Source: Sphingobacteriales bacterium
GTDB lineage: Bacteria > Bacteroidota > Bacteroidia > Chitinophagales > Chitinophagaceae
DNA: 57,113 nt
Assembly (NCBI GenBank): GCA_024642285.1
Contig: JAHEBJ010000006.1
Coordinates: forward strand, 1 to 57,113
Direction: 5' to 3'
Made by a program: the position numbers and the translations under genes. Below the pieces are notes generated by a model that was not told where the DNA came from, ran no database searches, and saw only the letters and a list, made by a program, of their open reading frames with translations. This document shows, piece by piece, positions 49,968-57,113 of the stretch (position 1 is its first letter; each line of letters starts with the position of its first letter).

Positions 49968-51159
49968 CTGCTTTTTGTTTTACTGCATTATAGATCAAGG
50001 TCTGGTTTCCAAATATTTTTGAGAACCCTCTTACGTCTTCTCCTGTCCAGCCTGTATTCATTTCACCATACTTTCCAAATTCGCTGCTCATCAAATCGTA
50101 TTCAGATTCAATACCCGTAACCTGAAAACGGTAAGGCATCAGCTCAACAAATACTTTTCCTGTGACATTCTCCTGCGATTTTTCAAAGAAGGATTCAATA
50201 TCTCTCATCACCGGATCCAGTATCTGGCCTTCATGCAACCAGTTTCCATAAAATAAAGCCAACTGGTCTTTCCAGTTCAGTTGCCATTTTGTGAGCACGT
50301 GTTTTTCCAAAGCATGATGTGCTTTTATAATTATCATGGGTGCAGCTGCTTCAAATCCAACGCGGCCTTTTATACCAATGATGGTGTCGCCAACATGAAT
50401 ATCCCGGCCGATGCCATAAGGACCAGCAATTTTTTGTACTTCCTGAATGGCTTCCGAGGGGTGCTTAAATGCAATTCCATTAACAATGTATAATTCCCCT
50501 TTCCGAAAACCCAATTCCAAATTCCCGATTCCAGAGGCAGTTACCTGAGTTGGCCATGCTTCATCCGGCAACATACCTTTGCTGTTCAATGTCTCCTTTC
50601 CGCCAACGCTTGTACCCCATAAACCTTTATTGATCGAGTATATTGATTTTTCAAATTTCATTTCTACTCCCTTGCTTTTCAAATAAGCAATTTCATCTTC
50701 ACGGCTTAATTTCAAATCACGAATCGGTGTGCTTATTGCTACGCCGGGTATCATGATATTAAATATCATATCAAATCTTACCTGGTCGTTACCTGCGCCT
50801 GTGCTTCCATGGGCAACGATATCAGCATTCAGATGTTGTACATGTTCAGCAATAAAGACAGCTTGGCTCAGCCTTTCGGCACTCACACTCAGCGGATAAG
50901 TATTATTCTTTAACACGTTTCCGAAAATCAGGTATTTGATTATTTTATCGTAATAAGTTTTAACCGCGTTAACTGTTGTATGTGTTTTAACACCCAGTTT
51001 GTATGCATGTTCTTCTATATTCTTTAAATCAACATCGGAAAATCCACCGGTATTCACAATCACTGAATGCACTTCATATCCTTTCTCCTCTGTGAAATAT
51101 TTCACACAGTAAGTTGTATCCAGCCCGCCGCTAAATCCTAAAACAACTTTTTTGCTCAT
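49957..51159 (-). CDS. argG: Argininosuccinate synthase
   Basis: The 400-residue enzyme joins citrulline and aspartate with ATP. The PP-loop is LGFSGGLDTTYC at the N-terminus, with AHGSTGAGNDQVRFD and the citrulline-binding SVGGKETLNSKG-type stretch in the middle. It is the second gene of the arg operon, 11 nt after the GNAT gene. Confidence 0.96.
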   Translation of the reverse strand: MSKKVVLGFSGGLDTTYCVKYFTEEKGYEVHSVIVNTGGFSDVDLKNIEEHAYKLGVKTHTTVNAVKTYYDKIIKYLIFGNVLKNNTYPLSVSAERLSQAVFIAEHVQHLNADIVAHGSTGAGNDQVRFDMIFNIMIPGVAISTPIRDLKLSREDEIAYLKSKGVEMKFEKSIYSINKGLWGTSVGGKETLNSKGMLPDEAWPTQVTASGIGNLELGFRKGELYIVNGIAFKHPSEAIQEVQKIAGPYGIGRDIHVGDTIIGIKGRVGFEAAAPMIIIKAHHALEKHVLTKWQLNWKDQLALFYGNWLHEGQILDPVMRDIESFFEKSQENVTGKVFVELMPYRFQVTGIESEYDLMSSEFGKYGEMNTGWTGEDVRGFSKIFGNQTLIYNAVKQKADGR

Positions 51160-51170
51160 CTTGATAAACT

Positions 51171-51872
51171 TTAAAAATTAAAAAAATAACGAAGTAATGA
51201 TTTCGATGCAGAACCACCGCTTTGTTTCTTTTGCAGAAACTTAAGCATTTTACTTTGCTTTATCCGCATAAAACGCTCATATATTTTAGAGTGCTTTTTA
51301 AATTCCTGCTTGGTTTCTTCGGGTGTGTAATGATCAACAGGATCGAACAGCATGGCTGTGCACATACAGTTCTTCCTTTCTTTACTCATCAGTATATCAA
51401 AGTTCACACAGCTTTTGCAGCCAGCCCAAAACTGTTCATCCGTTGTTAGCTCAGAGTAGGTTACCGGCTCGTATCCGAGATCTGAATTTATTTTCATCAC
51501 AGCAAGCCCTGTTGTTAATCCAAATATTTTTGAATCGGGATACTTCTCCCTGCTAAGCTCAAAAATTCTTTTTTTAATGGCTTTGGCTACTCCCGTTTTC
51601 CGGTAAGGTGGTGAAACAATTAATCCGCTGTTGGCTACAAATTTATTATGCTCCCAAACTTCTATGTAGCAAAAGCCAACCCAGTCGCCGTTGGGCGTTA
51701 TCGCAATAACCGATTTTCCTTCAATTATCTTCTGTTCTACATATTCTGGTGAACGCTTAGCAATACCTGTACCACGGGCTTTTGCCGATGAAGCCATCTC
51801 ATCGGTAATGGTTATTGCGTAATGACTATCGGCTGCGGTAGCAACCTTTATTATGATGTTACTTGTTTCCAA
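51171..51872 (-). CDS. GNAT acetyltransferase heading the arg operon, candidate N-acetylglutamate synthase
   Basis: The 233-residue protein has a GNAT core: strand 4 VGFCYIEVW, the acetyl-CoA loop SPPYRKTGVAKAIKKRIF (Q/R-x-x-G-x-A type) and GLTTGLAVMKINSDLGYEPV. A C-terminal part has several Cys (CKSCVNF, CMCTAM) and a basic tail. No separate argA or argJ is in the cluster, so this gene is the obvious candidate for the first step, acetylation (or other acylation) of glutamate. Function is inferred from position. Confidence 0.8.
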   Translation of the reverse strand: METSNIIIKVATAADSHYAITITDEMASSAKARGTGIAKRSPEYVEQKIIEGKSVIAITPNGDWVGFCYIEVWEHNKFVANSGLIVSPPYRKTGVAKAIKKRIFELSREKYPDSKIFGLTTGLAVMKINSDLGYEPVTYSELTTDEQFWAGCKSCVNFDILMSKERKNCMCTAMLFDPVDHYTPEETKQEFKKHSKIYERFMRIKQSKMLKFLQKKQSGGSASKSLLRYFFNF

Positions 51873-52153
51873 TTGTTATAAATTGAAATAGCTGAGAAAA
51901 AAAGTTAAAGGAAATTGTCGGGAGATTTTTTTCACTGACAGGGGCAGCTTTTAACTACTCGGCCTATCAGCATCCACGTCGGGATCTGGGTATAAATACA
52001 AACAGGTTCTCCATATTAAATACTAACCCCCTTAAGGGAGAATTTGTATTTGCCATATGAATTTGAGTACTGTTCACTGTATTTACTTGTTGTGTTTAAC
52101 AACACAAATGTATATGATTTTAAAAACAATAGACAAAATAATTTGAAGCGGGT
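51873..52153. other. Intergenic region upstream of the arg operon
   Basis: This 281-bp stretch holds a copy of the CCCCTAA repeat (52023-52046), a 7-bp inverted repeat TTGTGTT-TAAC-AACACAA (52090-52107) that may be an operator, and presumably the arg promoter. I found no convincing TAnnTTTG element and no gene. Confidence 0.5.
52023..52046. repeat. Second copy of the CCCCTAA/TTAGGGG palindromic repeat
   Basis: CTAACCCCCTTAAGGG followed by GAGAATTTG resembles the left half of the element inside argE (CTAACCCCCTAAAGGG then GGGAATTTGG). Here it lies between genes. Confidence 0.6.
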
Positions 52154-53647
52154 TTAATTAACAAACTTCTCCAGCTCCTTTGCGATCTTACGATCATTGC
52201 TTAACCGGGGAACTTTATTCTGGCCGCCGAGCTTACCAATACTCTTCATATAATCTATAAATCCGTTTTTCTTAACAGGCGAAATTTTCAGTTGTTGTAA
52301 AATTTTCCCACCAATCAGATCATCGTAGTACACATTTTTTTTGCGAAGATTATCATCTACTTTTTTCGAAAACGAATTGATATCGGCTGGAGTGTTTTCA
52401 AATTCGATGAACCACTCATGATAACTCTTTCCTTCGCCGGTTGCGATCATCGGGGCTACTGTAAACTCGGTGATGGGAATATGCTCTTCCTGCGCTGCCT
52501 GCAATAACGCCGATTCTACTTCTTCGCTGATCACATGCTCGCCAAAAGCTGATATAAAATGTTTGGTGCGGCCAGTAACTACCAGCCTGTAAGGAATTGT
52601 GGAAACAAACTTAACTGTATCACCTAAATTATACCCCCATAAACCTGCATTGCTGTTAACGATCATCGCATAATTCTCTCCAACCTTAACATCCTTTAAT
52701 GTCAGCCGGCTTGGATTTTCATTGAATATCTCTCCAGCCGGAACAAACTCAAAAAATATTCCGCTGTTTGTATTCAACAGTAATCCTTCTTGATTTTGCG
52801 AATCCTGGAAAGCAAAGAATCCTTCACTTGCCGGAAACAGCTCAATACAATCAACCTTGCGGCCGATACTTTCAAAAAGTTTTGCTTTATAGGGTTCAAA
52901 ATTCACACCGCCCTGCACCATCACATTAAAATTGGGAAACAAATCACCTACTTTTAAGCCACTTTTTTCTGTGAGCCTGTCGAAGTACATCTGCATCCAT
53001 GGCGGTATTCCGCTGATCAGCGTCATGTCCTGCTTAATGGTTTCTTCAACTATCTTATCTAATTTTTCTTCCCACTCATCAATACAATTGGTGGTGAAAG
53101 AAGGCAATTGGTTTGTTCTTAAATATTTCGGGATATGGTGATTTACAATGCCACTTAGTCTTCCTGTTGGAATCCCACCAACTCTTTCTAATACAGGTGA
53201 GCCACTCAGGAAGATCATCTTCCCATCGGCAAATTTGGTATTGCCTGTTTCTGCCATGTAGCATAATAAGGCGTTACGTGCCGTGTTAATATGATTGGGA
53301 ATAGAATCTTTGGTGATAGGAATATATTTTACACCACTTGTTGTACCACTGGTTTTAGAAAGATAAATGGGTTGCCCTTTCCAAAGCACATTATGCGTTC
53401 CCTGTTTTATTTTTTCGATATAGGGTTTTAAAGCCTCGTAATCCCTGATGGGAACCTGCTTTACAAAATCTTCATGCGTTTTTATCGAAGTAAAATCATG
53501 ATCTTTTCCGAAAACAGTTTTTGTGCCAACTTTGATGAGTTGATTGAAAATTGACTGCTGATCAGCTACAGCGGTCTCCATCCCCTTCTTTATCTGCTTA
53601 TGTATATACCCGGCAAATGGTTTTGCCAATATCGACTTTATCTTCAT
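52154..53647 (-). CDS. GH3 auxin-responsive-promoter family protein (acyl-adenylate/amide synthetase-like)
   Basis: This 497-residue protein belongs to the ANL-type GH3 family. The ATP-binding loop is LSKTSGTTSGVKYIP, followed by FPASEGFFAFQD and VVTGRTKHFISAFGEHV in the C-terminal part. Plant members join amino acids to acyl acids; bacterial substrates are mostly unknown. The name GH3 here has nothing to do with glycoside hydrolases. It is a single gene. Confidence 0.9.
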   Translation of the reverse strand: MKIKSILAKPFAGYIHKQIKKGMETAVADQQSIFNQLIKVGTKTVFGKDHDFTSIKTHEDFVKQVPIRDYEALKPYIEKIKQGTHNVLWKGQPIYLSKTSGTTSGVKYIPITKDSIPNHINTARNALLCYMAETGNTKFADGKMIFLSGSPVLERVGGIPTGRLSGIVNHHIPKYLRTNQLPSFTTNCIDEWEEKLDKIVEETIKQDMTLISGIPPWMQMYFDRLTEKSGLKVGDLFPNFNVMVQGGVNFEPYKAKLFESIGRKVDCIELFPASEGFFAFQDSQNQEGLLLNTNSGIFFEFVPAGEIFNENPSRLTLKDVKVGENYAMIVNSNAGLWGYNLGDTVKFVSTIPYRLVVTGRTKHFISAFGEHVISEEVESALLQAAQEEHIPITEFTVAPMIATGEGKSYHEWFIEFENTPADINSFSKKVDDNLRKKNVYYDDLIGGKILQQLKISPVKKNGFIDYMKSIGKLGGQNKVPRLSNDRKIAKELEKFVN

Positions 53648-53723
53648 TACACTAATTCAAACATTGAGTTACAAATTTACAAGATTTTATTTTTTGCAAA
53701 ACTTAAGATTTATAAACGGAAAA

Positions 53724-54179
53724 TTATTTACAGTCGCATGACCAATCCTTATCCAGGTCAATCACCGTAACAACCACCAATGAATTATCATCTTTTGGGG
53801 CAAAAACTATTCTTACACGTTGGTTATCGTGTGTAAATCCCTCAACAGGATAGGTTATTCCCCTTTTATCACGTTGCATTTTTTTATGATTAATGGTACC
53901 ATTCTTAAGTATTTCCCGTATTTCCGACTCATCAATGTGGCGGCAATCCATCCGGCATTTGGCATGTTTGCTGAATATTAAATTGCTGGTGTTTCGGTTA
54001 AAGCCTTCAACTTCATCTGTTTCTATCTTCTCAGGAGTTAATACAGGAATGGTGATCTTCTCTGCTGATTGTTCAATATTTGGTTTTGGGGGTGATTCTC
54101 CCCTTTGGTTCTTTTTTATGAATAAGTACAAAGAGGCAGCAGCGATAAGAAATATAAACGGCAGGTATTTTTTTAGCAT
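53724..54179 (-). CDS. Membrane-anchored DUF4258 protein
   Basis: From the ATG at 54179 there are 151 residues: an N-terminal membrane helix (LKKYLPFIFLIAAASLYLFI), a Pro/Glu-rich linker and a DUF4258 domain (about 75-151) starting FSKHAKCRMDCRHIDESEIREIL and ending in VIDLDKDWSCDCK. Four Cys lie in the domain. An upstream ATG at 54221 would add 14 residues before the helix and is less likely. DUF4258 resembles RelE/HigB-like toxin folds in shape, but no antitoxin gene is adjacent. Function unknown. Confidence 0.75.
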   Translation of the reverse strand: MLKKYLPFIFLIAAASLYLFIKKNQRGESPPKPNIEQSAEKITIPVLTPEKIETDEVEGFNRNTSNLIFSKHAKCRMDCRHIDESEIREILKNGTINHKKMQRDKRGITYPVEGFTHDNQRVRIVFAPKDDNSLVVVTVIDLDKDWSCDCK

Positions 54180-54268
54180 GCCGCAAGTTACGGGAATGAT
54201 GGAACACCGATCAATATGCATTGACCGGTCAAATCAGCGTCATCTGTGTTCTATCCCCTTAAATTAGT

Positions 54269-54276
54269 TAAATTTG
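54269..54276 (+). promoter_or_regulatory. -7 promoter element of mtaB, near-leaderless
   Basis: TAAATTTG is a perfect TAnnTTTG and ends only 6 nt before the ATG at 54283, so the mRNA would have almost no leader. Confidence 0.6.
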
Positions 54277-54282
54277 CAGCCC

Positions 54283-55551
54283 ATGAACAAGACAGTAGCA
54301 TTGCACACATTGGGTTGTAAACTTAATTTTTCGGAGACCTCCACCATTGGCAGGCTTTTGGAAAATGACGGCTTTGAAAAAAGAAATTTTGACGAAGTTG
54401 CCGATGTTTATGTGATCAACACTTGTTCGGTAACCGAGAATGCAGATAAGGAATGCAGAATGCTGGTAAGGCGCATCCGGCGTAAAGCACCCGAAGCAAT
54501 GGTTGTTGTAACTGGATGCTATGCACAACTGAAACCGAAAGAGATTGCAGAAATTCCAGGAGTAGATCTAGTATTGGGTGCAGCAGAAAAATTTAATATT
54601 TCGCAACACTTAAGAGAAATATCTAAAGGCGACAGCACAAAAATCTGCAGCTGCGATATTGAAGATGTAAATGAATTCACAGCATCGCATTCTATTAACG
54701 ACAGGACAAGAATATTTTTGAAAGTACAGGATGGATGCGATTACAACTGTTCTTTCTGCACAATTCCACTTGCAAGAGGAAAGAGCCGAAGCGACAGTAT
54801 CAATAATGTTATTGCCAACGTGGATGCCATTGCAGTGCAGGGTGCAAAGGAAATAGTATTAACAGGAATCAACCTTGGTGATTTTGGAAAGGGATTTACC
54901 GGCGGTATAAAAAAGGAAGAGAATTTCTTAGACCTGATAAAAGCATTAGACAAAGTGGAAGGAATAGACAGATACCGCATCTCATCCATTGAACCCAATT
55001 TACTGACCAATGAAATAATCGAATTTGTAAGCAACAGCAAAAAATTCATGCCGCATTTTCATATTCCCTTGCAGAGCGGTAGCGATAAAGTACTGGGTTT
55101 GATGAGGCGACGTTATAAGACTGACCTTTACACCGAAAGGATAGGACTGATAAAAACTATGATGCCGCATTGCTGTATTGGTGTAGATGTTATAGTTGGT
55201 TTCCCCGGCGAAACTGAAGAAGATTTTATGGACACCTTTAATTTTCTGCGTCAACTGGATATATCTTACCTGCATGTATTTACTTATTCCGAAAGAACGA
55301 ATACGCTGGCTGCTGATATGAAACCCGTGGTGCCAATCAACATCAGGCACGACAGAAATAAAAAATTAAGAAACCTCAGTTACCAAAAAATGCAGTATTT
55401 CAGTAATCAGCATATTGGAGAAACAAGAAAAGTTTTATTTGAATCTAAAAATAGATCAGGAATGCTGGAGGGCTATACCGATAATTATATAAAAATAACA
55501 GTCCCGTACAATGAAGCATGGGAAAACAAAATAGTAGAATGGAAAATTTGA
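54283..55551 (+). CDS. mtaB: tRNA t6A37 methylthiotransferase MtaB
   Basis: From the ATG at 54283 there are 422 residues; the in-frame TTG at 54274 is part of the promoter. The protein has an N-terminal UPF0004 domain with three cluster Cys (TLGCKLN, NTCSVT, VTGCYAQ), a radical SAM domain with CDYNCSFC, and a C-terminal TRAM-like region. It adds the 2-methylthio group to t6A37 of tRNA reading ANN codons. The LGCKxNxxE/D start and length favour MtaB over MiaB or RimO. Confidence 0.93.
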   Translation: MNKTVALHTLGCKLNFSETSTIGRLLENDGFEKRNFDEVADVYVINTCSVTENADKECRMLVRRIRRKAPEAMVVVTGCYAQLKPKEIAEIPGVDLVLGAAEKFNISQHLREISKGDSTKICSCDIEDVNEFTASHSINDRTRIFLKVQDGCDYNCSFCTIPLARGKSRSDSINNVIANVDAIAVQGAKEIVLTGINLGDFGKGFTGGIKKEENFLDLIKALDKVEGIDRYRISSIEPNLLTNEIIEFVSNSKKFMPHFHIPLQSGSDKVLGLMRRRYKTDLYTERIGLIKTMMPHCCIGVDVIVGFPGETEEDFMDTFNFLRQLDISYLHVFTYSERTNTLAADMKPVVPINIRHDRNKKLRNLSYQKMQYFSNQHIGETRKVLFESKNRSGMLEGYTDNYIKITVPYNEAWENKIVEWKI

Positions 55552-55871
55552 ACAATCCTTCAGGATTAGAAGGGGAACCATTAATAAAATATCAGGTAAC
55601 CGTTCATTTTGATATGGATGAGGAATTTATGAGTTTTGTGCCAGAGCACAGGACATATATTAACAGCCTGATCGAAAAAAATATCATTGACTACTACACG
55701 GTGAGTATGGAAAGCCAGAAAAGCTGGATGGTTTTTAACGCCGCAAGTAAAGTTGATGTTGAACATATGCTCAGCAAATCGCCATTGTATAAATACTGGA
55801 CGATAGAAATTGATGAGATTTTTGTGTATGATGGGCAATCGTATAGATTACCGGCTGTACAACTCAACTAA
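55539..55871 (+). CDS. Small YciI/muconolactone-isomerase-like protein, function unknown
   Basis: From the ATG at 55539 there are 110 residues (an alternative ATG at 55518 adds 7). The body KYQVTVHFDMDEEFMSFVPEHRT-type start, then ESQKSWMVFNAASKVDVEHMLSKSPLYKYWTIEIDEIF, fits a ferredoxin-like dimeric fold as in YciI or muconolactone isomerase. No catalytic residue can be assigned. It overlaps the mtaB end by 13 nt and is probably co-translated. Confidence 0.7.
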   Translation: MENLNNPSGLEGEPLIKYQVTVHFDMDEEFMSFVPEHRTYINSLIEKNIIDYYTVSMESQKSWMVFNAASKVDVEHMLSKSPLYKYWTIEIDEIFVYDGQSYRLPAVQLN

Positions 55872-55885
55872 TTTCAGTAAAATAT

Positions 55886-55915
55886 TTTGTAGAAATCATT
55901 TTACCCTTATCTTTG
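55886..55915 (+). promoter_or_regulatory. Promoter of tRNA-Val
   Basis: TTTG at 55886-55889 (-33 element) and TATCTTTG at 55908-55915 (-7 element) are separated by 18 bp. This is a full Bacteroidota consensus, about 20 nt before the tRNA. Confidence 0.75.
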
Positions 55916-55933
55916 CCATCCGAAAATAAAAAA

Positions 55934-56008
55934 GGGAGCATAGCTCAGTTGGTTTAGAGCATCTGCCTTACAAGCAGAGGGTCCGCGGTTCGAACCCGTG
56001 TGCTCCCA
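55934..56008 (+). tRNA. tRNA-Val (anticodon TAC)
   Basis: The cloverleaf is complete: acceptor GGGAGCA with TGCTCCC, D-arm GCTC..GAGC, anticodon stem TCTGC/GCAGA with loop CTTACAA (anticodon TAC), and T-arm with GGTTCGAACC. The encoded end is CCCA; CCA is not fully encoded. Confidence 0.97.
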
Positions 56009-56013
56009 CAAAG

Positions 56014-56042
56014 AAAAGGTTCATTTAGTTGAACCTTTTTCT
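56014..56042 (+). terminator. Terminator of tRNA-Val
   Basis: A 10-bp stem (AAAAGGTTCA with its complement, loop of six) ends in a T run, 5 nt after the tRNA. Confidence 0.8.
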
Positions 56043-56084
56043 ATTTAATCAAGTTCAATCTTTCTTTTTTGCAAAAAATCAACC

Positions 56085-56092
56085 TATTTTTG
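56085..56092 (+). promoter_or_regulatory. -7 promoter element of clpS-aat
   Basis: TATTTTTG is a perfect TAnnTTTG, 10 nt before the clpS ATG. Confidence 0.6.
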
Positions 56093-56102
56093 TTCAAGCA
56101 AT

Positions 56103-56396
56103 ATGGCAAATTTTACAAATACACAAACAGAACAAGAAACCGAAACAATTACTTTAACAGAGTCATCCTGCAGTTTAATTGTTTGGAATGATGAGGTTAA
56201 TACATTTGATTGGGTGATTGAAACTTTAATTGAAGTATGTGGTCACTCTGTTGAACAGGCCGAACAATGCACCATTATTATAGATTCAAAAGGCAAGTAT
56301 GCCGTTAAGGAAGGCGACTATGATATCCTTAAACCCCAATGCGATGCGATAACCGAACGGGGCATCAATGCCACAGTTGAAGTAATTGCCAACTGA
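56103..56396 (+). CDS. clpS: ClpS, N-degron adaptor of Clp protease
   Basis: The 97-residue protein has the ClpS core: LIVWNDEVNTFDWVIETLIEVCGHS, EQCTIIIDSKGKYAVKEGD and ITERGINATVEV. It binds destabilising N-terminal residues and hands substrates to ClpA/ClpC-type unfoldases. It is 6 nt upstream of aat, which makes such N-termini, so the pair forms a compact N-degron operon. Confidence 0.93.
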   Translation: MANFTNTQTEQETETITLTESSCSLIVWNDEVNTFDWVIETLIEVCGHSVEQAEQCTIIIDSKGKYAVKEGDYDILKPQCDAITERGINATVEVIAN

Positions 56397-56402
56397 TTTC
56401 CC

Positions 56403-57050
56403 ATGTTTATTATTACCAAAGAACTTTTTTTTCCGCCGGTTGAAATGGCGGATGAAGATGGATTGCTTGCCATTGGCGGAGATTTGAGTTTAGAAAGACT
56501 CCTGCTGGCTTATCGATCAGGTATTTTTCCTTGGTATAACGAAAACGAACCCATTTACTGGTGGAGCCCCGATCCCCGTTTTGTACTATTCCCCGCTGAT
56601 CTGAAAATCAGCAGTAGCATGAAAACCGTTTTGCAAAACGGTAAATTCCGGTTTACAATAAACAGGGCTTTTGATAAGGTGATCCAAAACTGTAAAACTG
56701 TAGATCGTAAAGGCCAGGGAGGAACATGGATATCTCCTGCCATGAATGACGCCTATATTAATTTACATGCAAACGGACATGCGCATAGTGCCGAAACCTG
56801 GCTCGATGGAAAGTTAGTTGGAGGGTTGTACGGTATCAGGCTGGGCAATCTTTTCTTTGGCGAAAGTATGTTCAGTCTTATACCCAACGCAAGCAAATTT
56901 GCATTTATTAAGTATGTGCAGCAATTACAAACCGAAAATGTTGAGCTTATCGACTGCCAACTGCATACCAACCATTTAGAAAGCCTGGGTGCAGCAATGA
57001 TCGACAGGAAACTATTTCTTGAAATTCTGGCTGCCAGTACAGGCGCTTAA
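56403..57050 (+). CDS. aat: Leucyl/phenylalanyl-tRNA-protein transferase
   Basis: The 215-residue enzyme attaches Leu or Phe from tRNA to N-terminal Lys or Arg of proteins. It has the family signature FPPVEMADEDGLLAIGGDLS, GIFPWYNENEPIYWWSPDPR and GGLYGIRLGNLFFGESMFS. The full length is inside the window. It forms a unit with clpS. Confidence 0.96.
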   Translation: MFIITKELFFPPVEMADEDGLLAIGGDLSLERLLLAYRSGIFPWYNENEPIYWWSPDPRFVLFPADLKISSSMKTVLQNGKFRFTINRAFDKVIQNCKTVDRKGQGGTWISPAMNDAYINLHANGHAHSAETWLDGKLVGGLYGIRLGNLFFGESMFSLIPNASKFAFIKYVQQLQTENVELIDCQLHTNHLESLGAAMIDRKLFLEILAASTGA

Positions 57051-57056
57051 ATTCCT

Positions 57057-57064
57057 TATTTTTG
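57057..57064 (+). promoter_or_regulatory. -7 promoter element before the last, partial gene
   Basis: TATTTTTG is a perfect TAnnTTTG, 22 nt before the ATG at 57087. Confidence 0.55.
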
Positions 57065-57086
57065 CCTATATTTTAAAACCATTATT

Positions 57087-57113
57087 ATGCTATTTGAATT
57101 GACAGAAGAACAA
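57087..57113 (+). CDS. Probable acyl-CoA dehydrogenase (first 9 codons only)
   Basis: The visible start MLFELTEEQ matches the usual N-terminus of acyl-CoA dehydrogenases (F-x-L-T-E-E-Q). A good promoter element precedes it. Nine residues do not allow a firm call. Confidence 0.45.

Noticed and set aside
53724..54179. DUF4258 protein as a toxin of a toxin-antitoxin pair
   Set aside because: It has a membrane anchor and no small antitoxin gene on either side.
55518..55538. Earlier ATG for the small YciI-like gene
   Set aside because: It cannot be excluded, but the seven extra residues overlap mtaB more deeply and add no recognisable feature; the ATG at 55539 was preferred.
1..57113. CRISPR arrays, insertion sequences, prophage or integrative element ends
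   Set aside because: No regularly spaced repeats, transposase or integrase genes, or tRNA-linked direct repeats were seen; the tRNA-Val at 55934 is intact with no attachment-site copy found.

Overview
The window looks like chromosomal DNA of a Bacteroidota bacterium, most likely of the Chitinophagaceae/Sphingobacteriia type. The evidence is AT-rich intergenic DNA, weak Shine-Dalgarno sites, repeated matches to the Bacteroidota -7 promoter element TAnnTTTG, a SusC/SusD pair, clade II (Sec-type) nitrous oxide reductase, the Bacteroidota N-acyl-citrulline arginine pathway, and a tmRNA tag ending YAMAA. Genus is an inference from gene content only.

Layout. (1) 1-19700 is a micro-aerobic/denitrification and nitrosative-stress island: the start of ccoS, the copper ATPase ccoI, a DUF2892 protein, a LOG protein, a usp-osmC pair, a fasciclin lipoprotein, and a nos operon (cytochrome c, nosZ, NosL fusion, nosD, nosF, nosY, hemerythrin, truncated hemoglobin). 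Divergent from it lie a Crp/Fnr regulator, a 12-TM membrane protein of unknown function, the iron-centre repair protein RIC, a tryptophanase/tyrosine phenol-lyase tandem and an Rrf2 pseudogene. (2) 19732-34776 is a polysaccharide utilisation locus, probably for beta-1,3-glucan: SusC, SusD, two PKD-type surface lipoproteins, two GH16 enzymes, one GH3 enzyme, and a divergent membrane-spanning LuxR-type regulator. (3) 34773-40929 holds pepD, an MpaB-like protein, tmRNA, a secreted 5'-nucleotidase and a membrane MutS-like ATPase. (4) 40975-51872 is a long minus-strand block with the arginine pathway (GNAT, argG, argC, argD, argF', argB, argE, argH) followed by dxr and rseP. (5) 52154-57113 carries a GH3-auxin family protein, a DUF4258 protein, mtaB, tRNA-Val, the N-degron pair clpS-aat and the first codons of a probable acyl-CoA dehydrogenase.

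How it fits together. The main non-obvious result is a regulon readable from the DNA. A palindrome of the form (T)ATGA-N6-TCAT(A), the geometry of a Crp/Fnr box, lies upstream of nine transcription units between 1 and 16300. In six of them a centre lies 32-34 bp from the centre of a TAnnTTTG-like element, which is the class II activator position. At the crp/fnr gene itself the distance is 55 bp, the class I position. The Crp/Fnr protein encoded at 13507-14100 is the natural candidate. It would link cbb3 oxidase assembly, N2O reduction, NO defence, stress proteins and the Trp/Tyr lyases. Other items worth attention are a possible non-AUG start of ccoI, a membrane-protein/NosL fusion with a retained lipoprotein signal, paired direct repeats in the PUL control region, and a palindromic repeat inserted in frame into argE.
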